A stretch of 64,000 nucleotides of DNA from Sporosarcina sp. ANT_H38 (GCF_008369195.1 NZ_VOBC01000001.1:2294001-2358000), one strand, 5' to 3'. Positions 8,068-16,735 are shown, counted from the stretch's first letter. Numbers and translations are program-made. Notes: a model not told the origin generated them from the letters alone.

Positions 8068-8883
8068 TTATCCCCTACGCTGATCAACAATAATTTTAAG
8101 TGCAAGTGCATCATCAAGCGAGAGCTTGTCAGCCTTAAAGTCTATCAGCCATTTGTCGGCGATTGTACCATCATTAACAGCGTCCGATAAAAACTGCTCA
8201 TAAGCCGTTTTAAGTGTTGCTGAACTCGGTCTGAACATGCGAGTTTCCTCCTCACTTGGTTTAAGGATAGGTTCCGGCGATTTTACGATCGCTTGCACCG
8301 ACTTTTCAACAGCAGCCATCGTAAAACCTCCAGCTATACCATCCGCAGTTAATTCATTTGCCTTTTGATAAGCGGCCACCTCTTTAATCGTTCTATCACC
8401 ATAAAAACCATCTACGATGACTTTATAGCCAATCTCATTAAGCATCATCTGCAATCTCCGCACGTCCGGATCATCAATATAAACGGCTGGATTGACGTTC
8501 CCGGTGTATTGATTATTCCAACGACCTGTTGAGATTTCAAAGTGGAGGTGGATGCCAGTGCTGTTTCCAGTGGACCCTTTAACGCCAATCATTTGCCCTT
8601 GCTTGACGGTTTGTTCTACTTTGACCGAGATCGATGACAGGTGCGCATAGACAGTTTCATAGATTTGTCCGGCAATATTGTGCGAAATATATACGCAGTT
8701 GCCAAACCCTCCATTGGCCCGCGCAAGTGTAACCGTACCATCGGCTGCAGCTACAATCGTATTGTCAGACGTACTTCCATAATCTATTCCCCAGTGCGGC
8801 TGCACCTTTCCTGTCACTGGATTCTTCCGCTCATTATCGTAGAGGGACGTTATATAGCCTTGACATGGTTTTATAAACATCAC
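8068..8883 (-). CDS. Phage endolysin: M23 peptidase plus peptidoglycan-binding domain
   Basis: A 271-residue lysis enzyme that cuts peptidoglycan cross-bridges. Residues ~1-135 are a LytM/M23 zinc endopeptidase with HWGIDYG (His and Asp ligands) and GIHLHFE (HxH). Residues ~140-190 are a PG_binding_1 repeat (RRLQMMLNEIGYKVIVDG, VAAYQKANELTADG). The C-terminal ~60 residues have the pattern seen at the end of Bacillus phage lysins. No signal peptide, as for holin-dependent endolysins; no holin gene is seen nearby. Start: GTG 8883 or ATG 8880, overlapping the stop of the upstream phage gene (TGA shares bases with the start), with AAAGGATGTGA upstream. It looks intact but is stranded in a decayed prophage. 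Confidence 0.85.
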   Translation of the reverse strand: MMFIKPCQGYITSLYDNERKNPVTGKVQPHWGIDYGSTSDNTIVAAADGTVTLARANGGFGNCVYISHNIAGQIYETVYAHLSSISVKVEQTVKQGQMIGVKGSTGNSTGIHLHFEISTGRWNNQYTGNVNPAVYIDDPDVRRLQMMLNEIGYKVIVDGFYGDRTIKEVAAYQKANELTADGIAGGFTMAAVEKSVQAIVKSPEPILKPSEEETRMFRPSSATLKTAYEQFLSDAVNDGTIADKWLIDFKADKLSLDDALALKIIVDQRRG

Positions 8884-9225
8884 TTCACATCCTTTGTATA
8901 ACCATCATATTTATTTCTCATTTCAAATGTCCCTGTAGCTGACAATCCTGCTAATCCCCTAGAATTGTTGATAAGCTTAATCACGTAATCAACATCTTGG
9001 ACCTTGCCTGCAAGCTCTAGTTTTAGCGCACTGGATAAGTGCTATTCTCTCAGCTTCTTTGCTAAGCCAGTAGTTTCATTATCCCGCTGCGTGAGTTGAC
9101 CCTGTAAATCGGTGACACTAGTTTCGAGCTCGGATGTTTTCAGCTTGTGGGACTCAATTATTTCCCAGTATTCAACCATCGCCTCATCAACACCATAACA
9201 TTTCCGGAATTATCTGTTCGTTCAA
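8880..9225 (-). pseudogene. Broken phage coiled-coil protein gene upstream of endolysin
   Basis: A TTG at 9225 with AAAGGAGTGGG upstream starts MNEQIIPEM and then hits a stop. Removing one T near 9197 continues into YGVDEAMVEYWEIIESHK and a heptad-rich stretch (ETSVTDLQGQL). That frame meets TAG at 9044-9042 and carries on in the same frame with AGKVQDVDYVIKLINNSRG, ending at TGA 8882-8880 inside the endolysin start. So one ~115-residue gene carries a frameshift and a nonsense codon. Position just before the lysin and the coiled coil suggest a late structural or lysis-module protein; its function is unknown. Confidence 0.6.
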
Positions 9226-9504
9226 ACCCACTCCTTTGGTTAACGTTTTAATTTTACAAGTCTACGTTTTCAAACCACTTTCTAGATACGCCCAGAATCA
9301 CTATGATGACAACGTTTTTTATTCTATGCCTTATACATCATATTCGATGGCACATAATACGTTTCCCATAGTATCTTTAAAAAATGGTACTGTGACGGTT
9401 CGACACTAAACATGAAATGGTGGCACTGGGATACCTGGTTTATAGGCAACAACCGAGAAAACTTCACTACCAAGTTCCTGATATATCTGACTTGTTTTGC
9501 TGAC
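9226..9504. other. Degraded coding debris
   Basis: On the minus strand short frames read VFSVVAYKPGIPVPPF and then, after a stop, VTVPFFKDTMGNVL, which look like fragments of one former protein. I cannot name the family. No intact gene is present. Confidence 0.35.
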
Positions 9505-9708
9505 TTACATTGATACGATTTCATAACTTTCTACATCAAGTACTTTGAATGTACCCTTTTGTGCTACCGACGCAAAAAAAGCCGCTTCGGTTATAACTAA
9601 CCTTACAACTTGATTCTTGGATAAATTAGATTCCTTAGCTATTGTGGCAATCATTCTATCTTGCGTTTTGCCACGGATGAATGATGGAGTTAAGTCAGTA
9701 TGGAGCAT
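9505..9708 (-). CDS. Possible small ribbon-helix-helix-like protein (67 aa)
   Basis: The segment MIATIAKESNLSKNQVVRLV resembles the helix-turn region of Arc/CopG-type ribbon-helix-helix DNA-binding proteins, where SKNQVVR would start the second helix. The preceding part (TPSFIRGKTQDR) could supply the beta strand. Such proteins occur in phages and plasmids as repressors. The ATG at 9708 lacks a convincing ribosome binding site and sits in decayed surroundings, so it may be a relic rather than an expressed gene. Confidence 0.35.
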   Translation of the reverse strand: MLHTDLTPSFIRGKTQDRMIATIAKESNLSKNQVVRLVITEAAFFASVAQKGTFKVLDVESYEIVSM

Positions 9709-9967
9709 GTTTTACAAGCATCAGCTACCCACGGCTTCGATAAGACCTGTTGTAGCTTTTTTTACGTAAGTCGATTGCAAGCTATAACCAATGTTAAACC
9801 CCTTTTGGATTTCGAATACCGTGTAAAAGTACGTATTTTGATAATTCTCCTCCATAATCCTATCTACATCCTCGAATCATTTACCATATATCTCCTAATA
9901 ATCGTGTGCATACAATCGATTAAGAGTAAAGAACGGGATACGATTGGTCGACACAAATCCCAATCAC
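9709..9967. other. Prophage-relic edge with a doubtful 44-aa ORF
   Basis: A minus-strand ORF at 9855-9721 starts MEENYQNTYFYTVFEIQKG; its own first codons form the GGAGGAG that would serve as a binding site, so translation is doubtful. No family recognised, and nothing else in this stretch can be supported. Confidence 0.25.
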
Positions 9968-10001
9968 AAAAATCCCTTCGCCTAAAATTTACAGCGAAGG
10001 G
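9968..10001 (-). terminator. Terminator of the TRAP operon
   Basis: CCCTTCGC / GCGAAGGG stem with a 12-base loop and a T-rich tail on the minus strand, 15 bp after the permease stop. Confidence 0.8.
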
Positions 10002-10015
10002 ACTTTCATACTCTA

Positions 10016-12055
10016 TTAAGCTACAGCAATCTTTTTGTTGTCATCATCTTTCTCTCTTGTCATCCACTGTAAAGTTACTATAGAAACAAACATAACCAGT
10101 CCGATAATGTCAGTGATAGTCTCTGGGAAAATGAGAAGCATTCCTGTTGCTAATGCAAATAAGCGCTCAATCCAATTACATTTTCGATACCAGAAGCCAA
10201 TTATTCCAGCACCAATCGCAATCATCCCGATAATGGCGGTAAAAACGACCCACAAAATCTCTGGGACAGAGGCACCCATCATGAGCATCGCCGGATTGAA
10301 TACAAACATGTACGGAATGATAAATGCCGCAACAGCGAGTTTCGCAGAGACGACACCTGTCTTTATAGGATCTCCGCCTGAAATACCAGCAGCTGCGAAT
10401 GCTGCAAGTGCAACAGGTGGTGTGATATCTGCAATAATACCAAAATAGAATACAAATAGATGCGCCGAAATAGCAACGACGAGTGGAACAGCAGCCCCTG
10501 GTGTATCAAGCATAAGAAGCGTGATGATTGCAGGAGCAGCAATTGTTGACGTTATGACATAGTTCGCGGTTGTCGGTGAACCCATACCCAACACGATTGC
10601 AGCAATCATTGTGAAGAACAGCGTAAGAAAGATGTTTCCACCTGCAGCCGAAATCAGTCCAGTTGCAAGGCTTAGGCCTAAACCAGTCTTCACAACAACA
10701 CCTACAATAATACCCGCACACGCTGTCGCTGCCGCAACGCCAAGCGCTGAACGTGCACCATCAACTAGCGCTTCAATAATATCTTTGAAACCAAGACGCG
10801 TTGACTTATCGAATGCACTAACGATAATTGTTAAGACGATTCCCAACAGTGCTGCTTTCATCGTAGGAATACCAATTAATAAAAAGACGATAATACCGAT
10901 AATCGGTAAGAGTAAATAAATTTTCTTTAATGTATTTTTACGGTCAGGAATTTGGTCTTCAGTCATTCCTTTCAGACCTACACGTTTCGCTTCAAAGTGT
11001 GTCATAATCCAAACTCCCGTGAAATAAAGCAGAGCTGGAATAGCTGCGGCTTTTGCAATTTGCCAGTACGTAACACCTCCTATGAATTCAACCATAAGGA
11101 ATGCAGCTGCCCCCATAATTGGTGGCATAATTTGACCACCTGTCGACGCTGCCGCTTCAACCCCACCGGCAAACTCTTTTTTATAACCAAGTTTTTTCAT
11201 CATCGGGATTGTATATGAACCTGAACCAACAACGTTTGCAACCGAACTTCCCGAAATTGTCCCTTGTAAAGCACTCGAGAAAATTGCAACTTTAGCTGGT
11301 CCCCCGACTAAACGGCCTGCCAAAACAACCGCAAGATCGTTAAAGTAAGCTCCTACCCCTGTTTTGATAAGGAATGCTCCGAATAATAGGAACACGAAAA
11401 TGAATGTGGAAGATACACTAATTGGTGTTCCTAAAATTCCATCCGTCGTGAAAAACATCAATTGAACAACACTTTTCAGATCTTGGCCACGGTGTGCAAG
11501 GAATCCTGGAAAATGCGGCCCAAAAAATGCATAGACCAAAAATGTTGCTGAAATTATTGTAATTGGCATTCCCACCGCACGTCTTGCGGCTTCCATTGTC
11601 AAAAGTATAGCTAGAACCCCAACGATCATATCAAGCGTCGATACACGACCAACACGTAAGACAAGATCACCAATGAGAAGTGGCCAATAAAGTCCAACCC
11701 CAATAGCAAGAAGCGCCAAAATCATGTCGTAAAACGGAACCTTATTTCGTTCGCCTTTAATTTTCTTCTTAGCTGGAAACAGAATAAAGATTAAAGATAA
11801 TGCAAATCCTAAGTGAATTGAACGCTGAATGTATGCAGTAAAGGGGGTTCCAATCGCTGTATACAATTGAAATATGGAAAATGCTAGCAAACCAAAAAAC
11901 ACAATTTTCTTAAATATGCCCGTTACATCACGTGTATTCGATTCTGGGTCATACTTCTGAAGTATTTCCAGTTGTTCTTCTTCTGATAGCATTTTATACT
12001 CTTCTGTTTGTGCTTTCAGTTCTAGATCACGATTGCGCTTTGTTTCTTTTCCCAT
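10016..12055 (-). CDS. TRAP transporter fused permease (TAXI type)
   Basis: A 679-residue polytopic membrane protein fusing the small (DctQ-like) and large (DctM-like) TRAP subunits, as in TAXI systems. It drives sodium- or proton-coupled uptake of a carboxylate-type ligand delivered by the extracellular binding protein. After a charged ~50-residue N-terminus there are many hydrophobic helices; the large-subunit loops GTISGSSVANVVGSGSYTIP and GMGSPTTANYVITS are clear. The start ATG at 12055 has AAAGGAG upstream and overlaps the DUF1850 gene by 29 bp, pointing to translational coupling. Ligand unknown; glutamate or dicarboxylates are known for the class. Confidence 0.93.
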   Translation of the reverse strand: MGKETKRNRDLELKAQTEEYKMLSEEEQLEILQKYDPESNTRDVTGIFKKIVFFGLLAFSIFQLYTAIGTPFTAYIQRSIHLGFALSLIFILFPAKKKIKGERNKVPFYDMILALLAIGVGLYWPLLIGDLVLRVGRVSTLDMIVGVLAILLTMEAARRAVGMPITIISATFLVYAFFGPHFPGFLAHRGQDLKSVVQLMFFTTDGILGTPISVSSTFIFVFLLFGAFLIKTGVGAYFNDLAVVLAGRLVGGPAKVAIFSSALQGTISGSSVANVVGSGSYTIPMMKKLGYKKEFAGGVEAAASTGGQIMPPIMGAAAFLMVEFIGGVTYWQIAKAAAIPALLYFTGVWIMTHFEAKRVGLKGMTEDQIPDRKNTLKKIYLLLPIIGIIVFLLIGIPTMKAALLGIVLTIIVSAFDKSTRLGFKDIIEALVDGARSALGVAAATACAGIIVGVVVKTGLGLSLATGLISAAGGNIFLTLFFTMIAAIVLGMGSPTTANYVITSTIAAPAIITLLMLDTPGAAVPLVVAISAHLFVFYFGIIADITPPVALAAFAAAGISGGDPIKTGVVSAKLAVAAFIIPYMFVFNPAMLMMGASVPEILWVVFTAIIGMIAIGAGIIGFWYRKCNWIERLFALATGMLLIFPETITDIIGLVMFVSIVTLQWMTREKDDDNKKIAVA

Positions 12056-12566
12056 TCATATTAACTCCTTTCAGCATTTGATAGAAGGATAGTTTCTGTA
12101 CACAAAATGTGTACGATTTCCCCCTCACCAATTGTTTTTTCAAGTCTAATTCTTTTCCTAAGTATCGAAAATCCAATGCTGCATCTACATCGCCTATCAA
12201 CATGACGTATGAATCAATAACATTATCCTCATATGTAAGAGTATATACGCCGTCCTGCACAGCAAAGGTCTCCCCTTCTTCCGCATAGCCTGGTAAACCA
12301 ATTGCGAGATTCTCGTATTGCATCGATAGCAGACGGATTTTTTGATTGGCAGTCACTTCATATGATTCAATGACATCGGTCAAATGGATGGAATGAACAT
12401 ACCTGATTTGAAATTTGTTGTCCTCTTTTAAAGGGAGATAATAAACTTTTGGGCTCTCCACTCGATGTTCGATGAATGTAAATACCCATTTTGCCGGAAT
12501 AAAAAAAGCGAAAAGTACTGTGCATATAAAAAAGAAAATTAGAGGAGCGGCAATTTTCAGTTTCAT
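12027..12566 (-). CDS. DUF1850 protein of TAXI-TRAP operon
   Basis: A 179-residue protein with one N-terminal hydrophobic helix (about residues 5-25) and an extracytoplasmic beta-rich domain including IRYVHSIHLTDVIESYEV and GLPGYAEEGETF. DUF1850 proteins are found next to TAXI TRAP permeases and are presumed accessory factors; no biochemical role is established. AGGAAGAGG precedes the ATG. It lies between the binding-protein gene and the permease gene, overlapping the latter. Confidence 0.85.
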   Translation of the reverse strand: MKLKIAAPLIFFFICTVLFAFFIPAKWVFTFIEHRVESPKVYYLPLKEDNKFQIRYVHSIHLTDVIESYEVTANQKIRLLSMQYENLAIGLPGYAEEGETFAVQDGVYTLTYEDNVIDSYVMLIGDVDAALDFRYLGKELDLKKQLVRGKSYTFCVQKLSFYQMLKGVNMNGKRNKAQS

Positions 12567-12606
12567 CTACCTCTTCCTTCCTTTTCTTCCCCCTTGATTA
12601 ACCATT

Positions 12607-12680
12607 CGGGCTTTTAACTGACAGTCCCCCCTTCAAGTCTTCTCCTGTCCCCGAAGACTTGAAGGGGGACTTACTGCCCG
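12607..12680. promoter_or_regulatory. Large intra-operon hairpin between TAXI binding protein and DUF1850 genes
   Basis: The arms GTCCCCCCTTCAAGTCTTC (12624-12642) and GAAGACTTGAAGGGGGAC (12653-12670) pair over 18 bp with one bulge. An outer pair CGGGC / GCCCG extends the stem. No T run follows, so it is more likely an mRNA-stabilising or processing element that keeps the upstream binding-protein message abundant than a terminator. Confidence 0.7.
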
Positions 12681-12745
12681 TTAATGAAAAATAAAATAGG
12701 GCGAGTAAAGCTTAATAACGCTTAACCGCCCCGCTTAATCACAAC

Positions 12746-13741
12746 TTATTTTTTATTTACTTCATCAAAATACTTCTGAGCTCCAGGGTGAACCGGAATT
12801 CCGATTCCATCGAGGCCCTTTTCAGCTTTGATCAATTTCCCTTTTGCATGTTGAAGTTTAGACGCATTATCGTAAATTGCTTTTGTAATTTCATAGCCAA
12901 GATCTTCTGGAATTTCATTTTGGATAACAAGCATAGCTCCAACTGAAACTGCCGGTGTTTCTGTTGCCATTCCGTATGTGCCTGAAGGTATAATTTCTTT
13001 TGCGTAGTAAGGATACTTTTCAATTAATTCGTCAGCTTTTGCATCTTCAACCGGAACAACAAGTACGGAAGCAACTGCATTCAAACCTTCAACCGCTCCT
13101 GTTGGCGTCCCAGCTGTTATAAATGCAGCGTCGATTTGTCCAGCTTGTAAACTCTCTTGTGATTCACTAAAGTCGAGACTTTGTGGCTTAATATCATCCA
13201 TTGTAAGTCCATGAATTTCTAGAAGTTGTTCCGCGTTGGCGTACGTACCAGAGCCTGGTGCACCTACCGAAACTTTCTTCCCTTTCAAATCTTCGAAATT
13301 TTTAATTCCGTTTTTTTCAAGTGTGATTAATTGAACAGTTTCCGGGTATAATGCGCCAATAGCTGAGACACTATCAATTACTTCACCGTCAAACATAAGC
13401 TCACCTTTTGAAGCATAGTAAGCGATATCTGTTTGTACGAATGCAATGTCAGCCTTACCATCTTGAAGCGATGTCATATTCGCGGCAGATGCTTGTGATA
13501 CTTCAGCCGTTGTCTTAACGCCTGTCGCATCTGTAATATAATCAGCGAACGATCCCCCAAGAGGATAGTAAGTCCCCCCCGTTCCCCCAGTTAAAATACT
13601 AAGAAAATCGTAATCTTCTTTACTCTTACCAGCGTCAGCATCTTTCTCCGAAGTCCCTGAATCTCCTGAGTTACATGCTGATAGCACTAGTAATGCAATC
13701 ATGGTAATAAATGCAAACAGACGTAATTGTTTTTTCTTCAT
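12746..13741 (-). CDS. TAXI family TRAP transporter solute-binding lipoprotein
   Basis: A 331-residue extracellular receptor anchored by a lipid. The signal runs MKKKQLRLFAF...LLVLSACNSGD with lipobox LSAC, Cys at about residue 23. The mature part begins with the TAXI signature ILTGGTGGTYYPLGGSFADY, followed by KADIAFVQTDI and GKKVSVGAPGSGTYANAEQ, typical of the periplasmic-binding fold of this family. It is the first gene of the three-gene operon, as usual for the most highly needed subunit, and is separated from DUF1850 by the hairpin at 12607-12680. The ATG has GGGAGGG upstream. Confidence 0.93.
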   Translation of the reverse strand: MKKKQLRLFAFITMIALLVLSACNSGDSGTSEKDADAGKSKEDYDFLSILTGGTGGTYYPLGGSFADYITDATGVKTTAEVSQASAANMTSLQDGKADIAFVQTDIAYYASKGELMFDGEVIDSVSAIGALYPETVQLITLEKNGIKNFEDLKGKKVSVGAPGSGTYANAEQLLEIHGLTMDDIKPQSLDFSESQESLQAGQIDAAFITAGTPTGAVEGLNAVASVLVVPVEDAKADELIEKYPYYAKEIIPSGTYGMATETPAVSVGAMLVIQNEIPEDLGYEITKAIYDNASKLQHAKGKLIKAEKGLDGIGIPVHPGAQKYFDEVNKK

Positions 13742-13880
13742 TCAAAATCCCTCCCTATTAATATAATAATTCTAAAATATATCTTACCATGAATAATAAC
13801 AATTTTACCAATAATCTTTACAATCAACTATATCACTTCAATATTTAGTAGGTATTCCCAGAATTCATCTCATTACTTTC

Positions 13881-13909
13881 AAAAAAACCGAAAGGAAAAC
13901 CCTTTCGGC
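13881..13909 (-). terminator. Terminator of pgpA/yutG
   Basis: CCGAAAGG / CCTTTCGG stem, T7 tail on the minus strand. Confidence 0.8.
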
Positions 13910-13928
13910 TAGTGAAAAAAATACTCAA

Positions 13929-14513
13929 TTAAATTTTTGCACCTTTCACTTTCGTTTCAGGCATCGTTTCCTCGGGTGTAATATCTTCAAATGTTTCACC
14001 CGCTTCGTGAAGATCGCGCGTTCTATGTGCAATTCTTGAAGCTGCACAAGCAGCAATACTAGCAACGAGGTCATCTAAAAACGTATGGATGGCTTGACCT
14101 TTTTTAGTATCGAGATCACTTATGATGCCCATTTTATTTTTATCGAGATGCCCGAATGTCGTTACTGCAATGGAGCCATATGTAAACACGGCACCAAGTG
14201 CTATTGTTTCATCAACCCCAAATAAACCTTCGTCAGACTCAACAATTTGTTGTAATGGCGCAGACAGCTTCCCCTGTTCTGCCAGCTCATCTAATTCTAT
14301 TCCCACAAGAATCGCATGCTGAAGCTCCCTTTTCCGAAGTACACCTTCAATAGATTCAATGCAGTGGGCCATTGTTAGACCATTATTATACGGATATTGT
14401 AGATCATAGACGATTTCAGCGATTGCTTCCAACGTCACACCCCGCCGTTTCAAAGCCGCTTTCGTCGCATCAGTTACTACTTTTGAATGTACAATTTTTG
14501 AATCATCATGCAT
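13929..14513 (-). CDS. pgpA: Phosphatidylglycerophosphatase A-like protein (YutG family)
   Basis: A 194-residue protein of the PgpA superfamily as found in Bacillus YutG, which would dephosphorylate phosphatidylglycerol phosphate in phospholipid synthesis. Recognised by the N-terminal ALKRRGVTLEAIAEIVYDLQ and the helical core with FGVDETIALGAVFTYGS and HTFLDDLVASIAACAASRI. Unlike E. coli PgpA it is not strongly hydrophobic. The ATG at 14513 follows AAAGGGG; a frame extension to 14552 lacks a binding site. It diverges from the yjcH-like gene. Confidence 0.8.
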   Translation of the reverse strand: MHDDSKIVHSKVVTDATKAALKRRGVTLEAIAEIVYDLQYPYNNGLTMAHCIESIEGVLRKRELQHAILVGIELDELAEQGKLSAPLQQIVESDEGLFGVDETIALGAVFTYGSIAVTTFGHLDKNKMGIISDLDTKKGQAIHTFLDDLVASIAACAASRIAHRTRDLHEAGETFEDITPEETMPETKVKGAKI

Positions 14514-14621
14514 CTTGCCAACCCCTTTATATTTAGTATATAAACAAAACACAACTATTATACCTGACCTTTACGTTATGATACAATTTCAATATACACG
14601 CAATTTAAGGAGGCACCTAGA

Positions 14622-15344
14622 GTGAAATATGGAAAAATAGAGGATATTACAATTTACAGTAAAGCACTTGACGAGGAAATGCAGCTACTCATTCACTTAC
14701 CACACAACTTTTCTCCTCTCTATAAATATTCGGTTCTGATTGCATCGGATGGAAAAGACTATTTCCAGTTTGGGCGTTTAGGACGGGTCGTTGACGAGTT
14801 GATTGACGCCGAAGAAATTGAAAACGTCATAGTAGTTGGTGTTCCTTATAAGAGTGTTAAAGAACGAAGGCTCATGTATCATCCGGATGGTGACCGACGC
14901 GAAGCCTATACCCGCTTCCTAGCACATGAACTAGTACCTTATATTGACGACAATTACCCAACTTATCAAGTTGGGGCAGGTAGGGCTCTTATTGGCGATT
15001 CCTTGGCAGCGACGATTTCTCTTCTAACTGCATCCAAGTATCCCAATATATTCGGTAAAGTGATTATGCATTCCCCTTATGTCAATGATTTAGTGCTTGA
15101 AAATGTGGAAGCTGTACAAGACCCTTCCTGTTTTTCGATATATCATGTGATTGGGAAGGAAGAAACCCAAGTTAATACACATCTTGATGGTTTTCAAGAC
15201 TTCCTTACACCAAACCGTACATTAAACGAATTGATTGAAAGAAAAGGTTTCCCTTATTTCTATGATGAATTCGATGGAGACCATACCTGGAAGCATTGGC
15301 AGCCCGATGTTCGCCGCGCGATTCAAATGGTCTTTGGTCATTAA
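14622..15344 (+). CDS. yjcH: Esterase-family alpha/beta hydrolase (YjcH-like)
   Basis: A 240-residue cytosolic protein of the enterochelin-esterase (D-type) alpha/beta hydrolase group. Features: oxyanion strand SVLIASDGKDYF, nucleophile elbow LIGDSLAATISL (Ser), and the C-terminal His in FDGDHTWKHW. The start is GTG at 14622 with AAGGAGG ten bases upstream. It is the first of three genes (yjcH-yjcG-yjcF order), a group also clustered in B. subtilis, which supports the name. The physiological ester is unknown. Confidence 0.8.
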   Translation: MKYGKIEDITIYSKALDEEMQLLIHLPHNFSPLYKYSVLIASDGKDYFQFGRLGRVVDELIDAEEIENVIVVGVPYKSVKERRLMYHPDGDRREAYTRFLAHELVPYIDDNYPTYQVGAGRALIGDSLAATISLLTASKYPNIFGKVIMHSPYVNDLVLENVEAVQDPSCFSIYHVIGKEETQVNTHLDGFQDFLTPNRTLNELIERKGFPYFYDEFDGDHTWKHWQPDVRRAIQMVFGH

Positions 15345-15429
15345 AGCAGACAAAACGGACATATTTCTGGCTATTCTGCTATAATCAAATATATCAAGCA
15401 TATTACAATTATTCGAGGAGGTCTTTATT

Positions 15430-15945
15430 ATGAAATTTGGTATTGTTGCATTCCCATCTAAGAAACTTCAAGATTTGGCGAACGCTTATAGGAAAAGATA
15501 CGACCCGCATTATGCACTCATTACTCCACATTTGACGCTTAAAGGTGTTTTTGAAGCGAATGATCAAGAAATCGAACAAGTTGCAAAAGCAATTAAAGAA
15601 ATAACAAAAAAACACGGTCCGTTTGAACTAAGCGTATCGAAAGTAGGCACATTCGCTCCAATCACGAATACAATTTACTTTAAAGCTGTTCTAAACGATG
15701 AATTAGCTGCTCTGCATAAAGATTTGAACAACGATTTCTTCGGTGAAAAACCAGAATTTGCTTTCGTTCCCCACGTGACGATTGCTCAAAAGCTTTCTTC
15801 TGGCGAACACGATGATATCATTGGTCAACTGAAAATGATTGGTGTCGATCATACTGAAACAATTGACCGTTTGCACCTCACTTATCAGCTTGAAGACGGT
15901 TCATGGACAGTATATGAAACATTCCGTCTTGACGAGGTTAACTGA
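15430..15945 (+). CDS. yjcG: YjcG, 2H phosphoesterase superfamily (RNA-ligase/CPDase-like)
   Basis: A 171-residue protein with the two HxTx motifs that define the 2H phosphoesterases: PHLTLKG near residue 37 and PHVTIAQK near residue 117. The family includes 2',3'-cyclic phosphodiesterases and archaeo-eukaryotic RNA-end enzymes; YjcG itself has a structure but no settled substrate. ATG preceded by GAGGAGG. Three bases separate it from the acetyltransferase gene, so the two are co-translated. Confidence 0.88.
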   Translation: MKFGIVAFPSKKLQDLANAYRKRYDPHYALITPHLTLKGVFEANDQEIEQVAKAIKEITKKHGPFELSVSKVGTFAPITNTIYFKAVLNDELAALHKDLNNDFFGEKPEFAFVPHVTIAQKLSSGEHDDIIGQLKMIGVDHTETIDRLHLTYQLEDGSWTVYETFRLDEVN

Positions 15946-15948
15946 ACA

Positions 15949-16383
15949 TTGTTCGAAGTAAGAATCGCAACTTCTGACCTTGAACAAGAAGATGCATTTT
16001 CTGTCAGAAGGAAAGTGTTCGTGGAAGAACAAGGAGTCCCACTCGAACTTGAGCTGGATCATTACGATAAAACTGCAGCGCATTTCGTAATCTACTCATC
16101 TGAATCTCCGATTGGTGCAGGCCGAATCAGAGAAACAAGTGATGGAATAGGAAAAGTTGAACGGGTCTGTGTGTTGGGAGAGTACCGAGGGAAACACCTG
16201 GGAAACCTTATTATGCACGCACTTGAAGAACATGCGACAGCAGCAGGCATGAAAAAAGTCATATTGAATGCCCAAGTACATGCAATTCATTTCTATGAAA
16301 AATTAGGTTATGTCATTACCTCTCCGGAGTTTATGGATGCGGATATCCCACATCGTGCAATGGAAAAAGTTATAATAGTTTAA
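15949..16383 (+). CDS. yjcF: GNAT N-acetyltransferase (YjcF-like)
   Basis: A 144-residue GNAT fold: N-terminal RRKVFVEEQGVPLELE, strand AHFVIYS, acetyl-CoA pyrophosphate loop VLGEYRGKHLGNLIM, and the C-terminal HAIHFYEKLGY. The start is TTG at 15949, four bases after the yjcG stop, with GAGGTTAAC inside the yjcG end as binding site. The acceptor substrate is unknown. A strong terminator follows. Confidence 0.88.
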   Translation: MFEVRIATSDLEQEDAFSVRRKVFVEEQGVPLELELDHYDKTAAHFVIYSSESPIGAGRIRETSDGIGKVERVCVLGEYRGKHLGNLIMHALEEHATAAGMKKVILNAQVHAIHFYEKLGYVITSPEFMDADIPHRAMEKVIIV

Positions 16384-16384
16384 A

Positions 16385-16426
16385 AAAGGTTCGCATTGCT
16401 TCTAAAAGCAATGCGAACCTTTTTCT
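16385..16426. terminator. Terminator after yjcHGF
   Basis: AAAGGTTCGCATTGCTT / AGCAATGCGAACCTTTTT perfect hairpin; A-run and T-run on both sides make it bidirectional for the converging ORF. Confidence 0.9.
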
Positions 16427-16435
16427 TATTTTCAG

Positions 16436-16735
16436 TTAAACGTAAGCATTAACCACGATACCTTTCCCCACTACTTGAGCGATCACTGGTGATAAATTAA
16501 CTGGATTAGGGTAGATATATCCTTGATATGTCGAAGGAGCAATTACAATGGACTCACCTTCATCTTCGTTCTTTTCTCGTTCTTGTTGCGAGAACTCCTT
16601 AAAATCATCCAAAAAGTCTGGATTTAAATCAGCTTTGTTCACTCGATCGATATTTGCAAAATTATAAGCTTCCAAATTCAATCGATTTGCATACATTTGA
16701 GATTGGATTGGTTGAATTGGTAACAGGTAGCCCAT
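16436..16735 (-). CDS. Conserved-looking hypothetical protein (99 aa)
   Basis: ATG at 16735 is preceded by GGAGGTG with good spacing. The product MGYLLPIQPIQSQMYANRLN... has no signal or membrane helix; it contains a charged middle (FLDDFKEFSQQEREKNED) and ends in a hydrophobic SPVIAQVVGKGIVVNAYV. I do not recognise the family. It sits next to spoVIF and the yjcZ-like gene on the same strand, so a sporulation role is possible by context only. Confidence 0.6.
   Translation of the reverse strand: MGYLLPIQPIQSQMYANRLNLEAYNFANIDRVNKADLNPDFLDDFKEFSQQEREKNEDEGESIVIAPSTYQGYIYPNPVNLSPVIAQVVGKGIVVNAYV

Larger units (their letters stand above)
6895..9960. mobile_element. Decayed prophage relic next to tRNA-Val
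   Basis: Between the tRNA gene and the TRAP operon lie only phage-derived or broken pieces, all on the minus strand: a tyrosine-integrase C-terminus, a chromosomal carbonic anhydrase remnant joined to phage sequence, an intact endolysin, and a frameshifted coiled-coil gene upstream of it. Integrase beside a tRNA is the usual arrangement for a tRNA-targeted phage. No terminase, portal, capsid or tail genes remain, and no copy of the tRNA 3' end (att direct repeat) was seen in the region. Boundaries are approximate. Confidence 0.65.

Noticed and set aside
6734..10015. att direct repeat pairing with the tRNA 3' end
   Set aside because: I looked for a second copy of the tRNA 3' half (TTCGAGCCCAGTCGGGACCA) and saw none, so prophage limits are not defined by att sites.
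9700..10083. Plus-strand 127-aa ORF
   Set aside because: Overlaps the TRAP terminator and permease end antisense, with no start signal and no family match.
12624..12670. Transcription terminator between TAXI binding protein and DUF1850
   Set aside because: The hairpin is strong but no T run follows on the transcribed strand; processing or stabilising element preferred.
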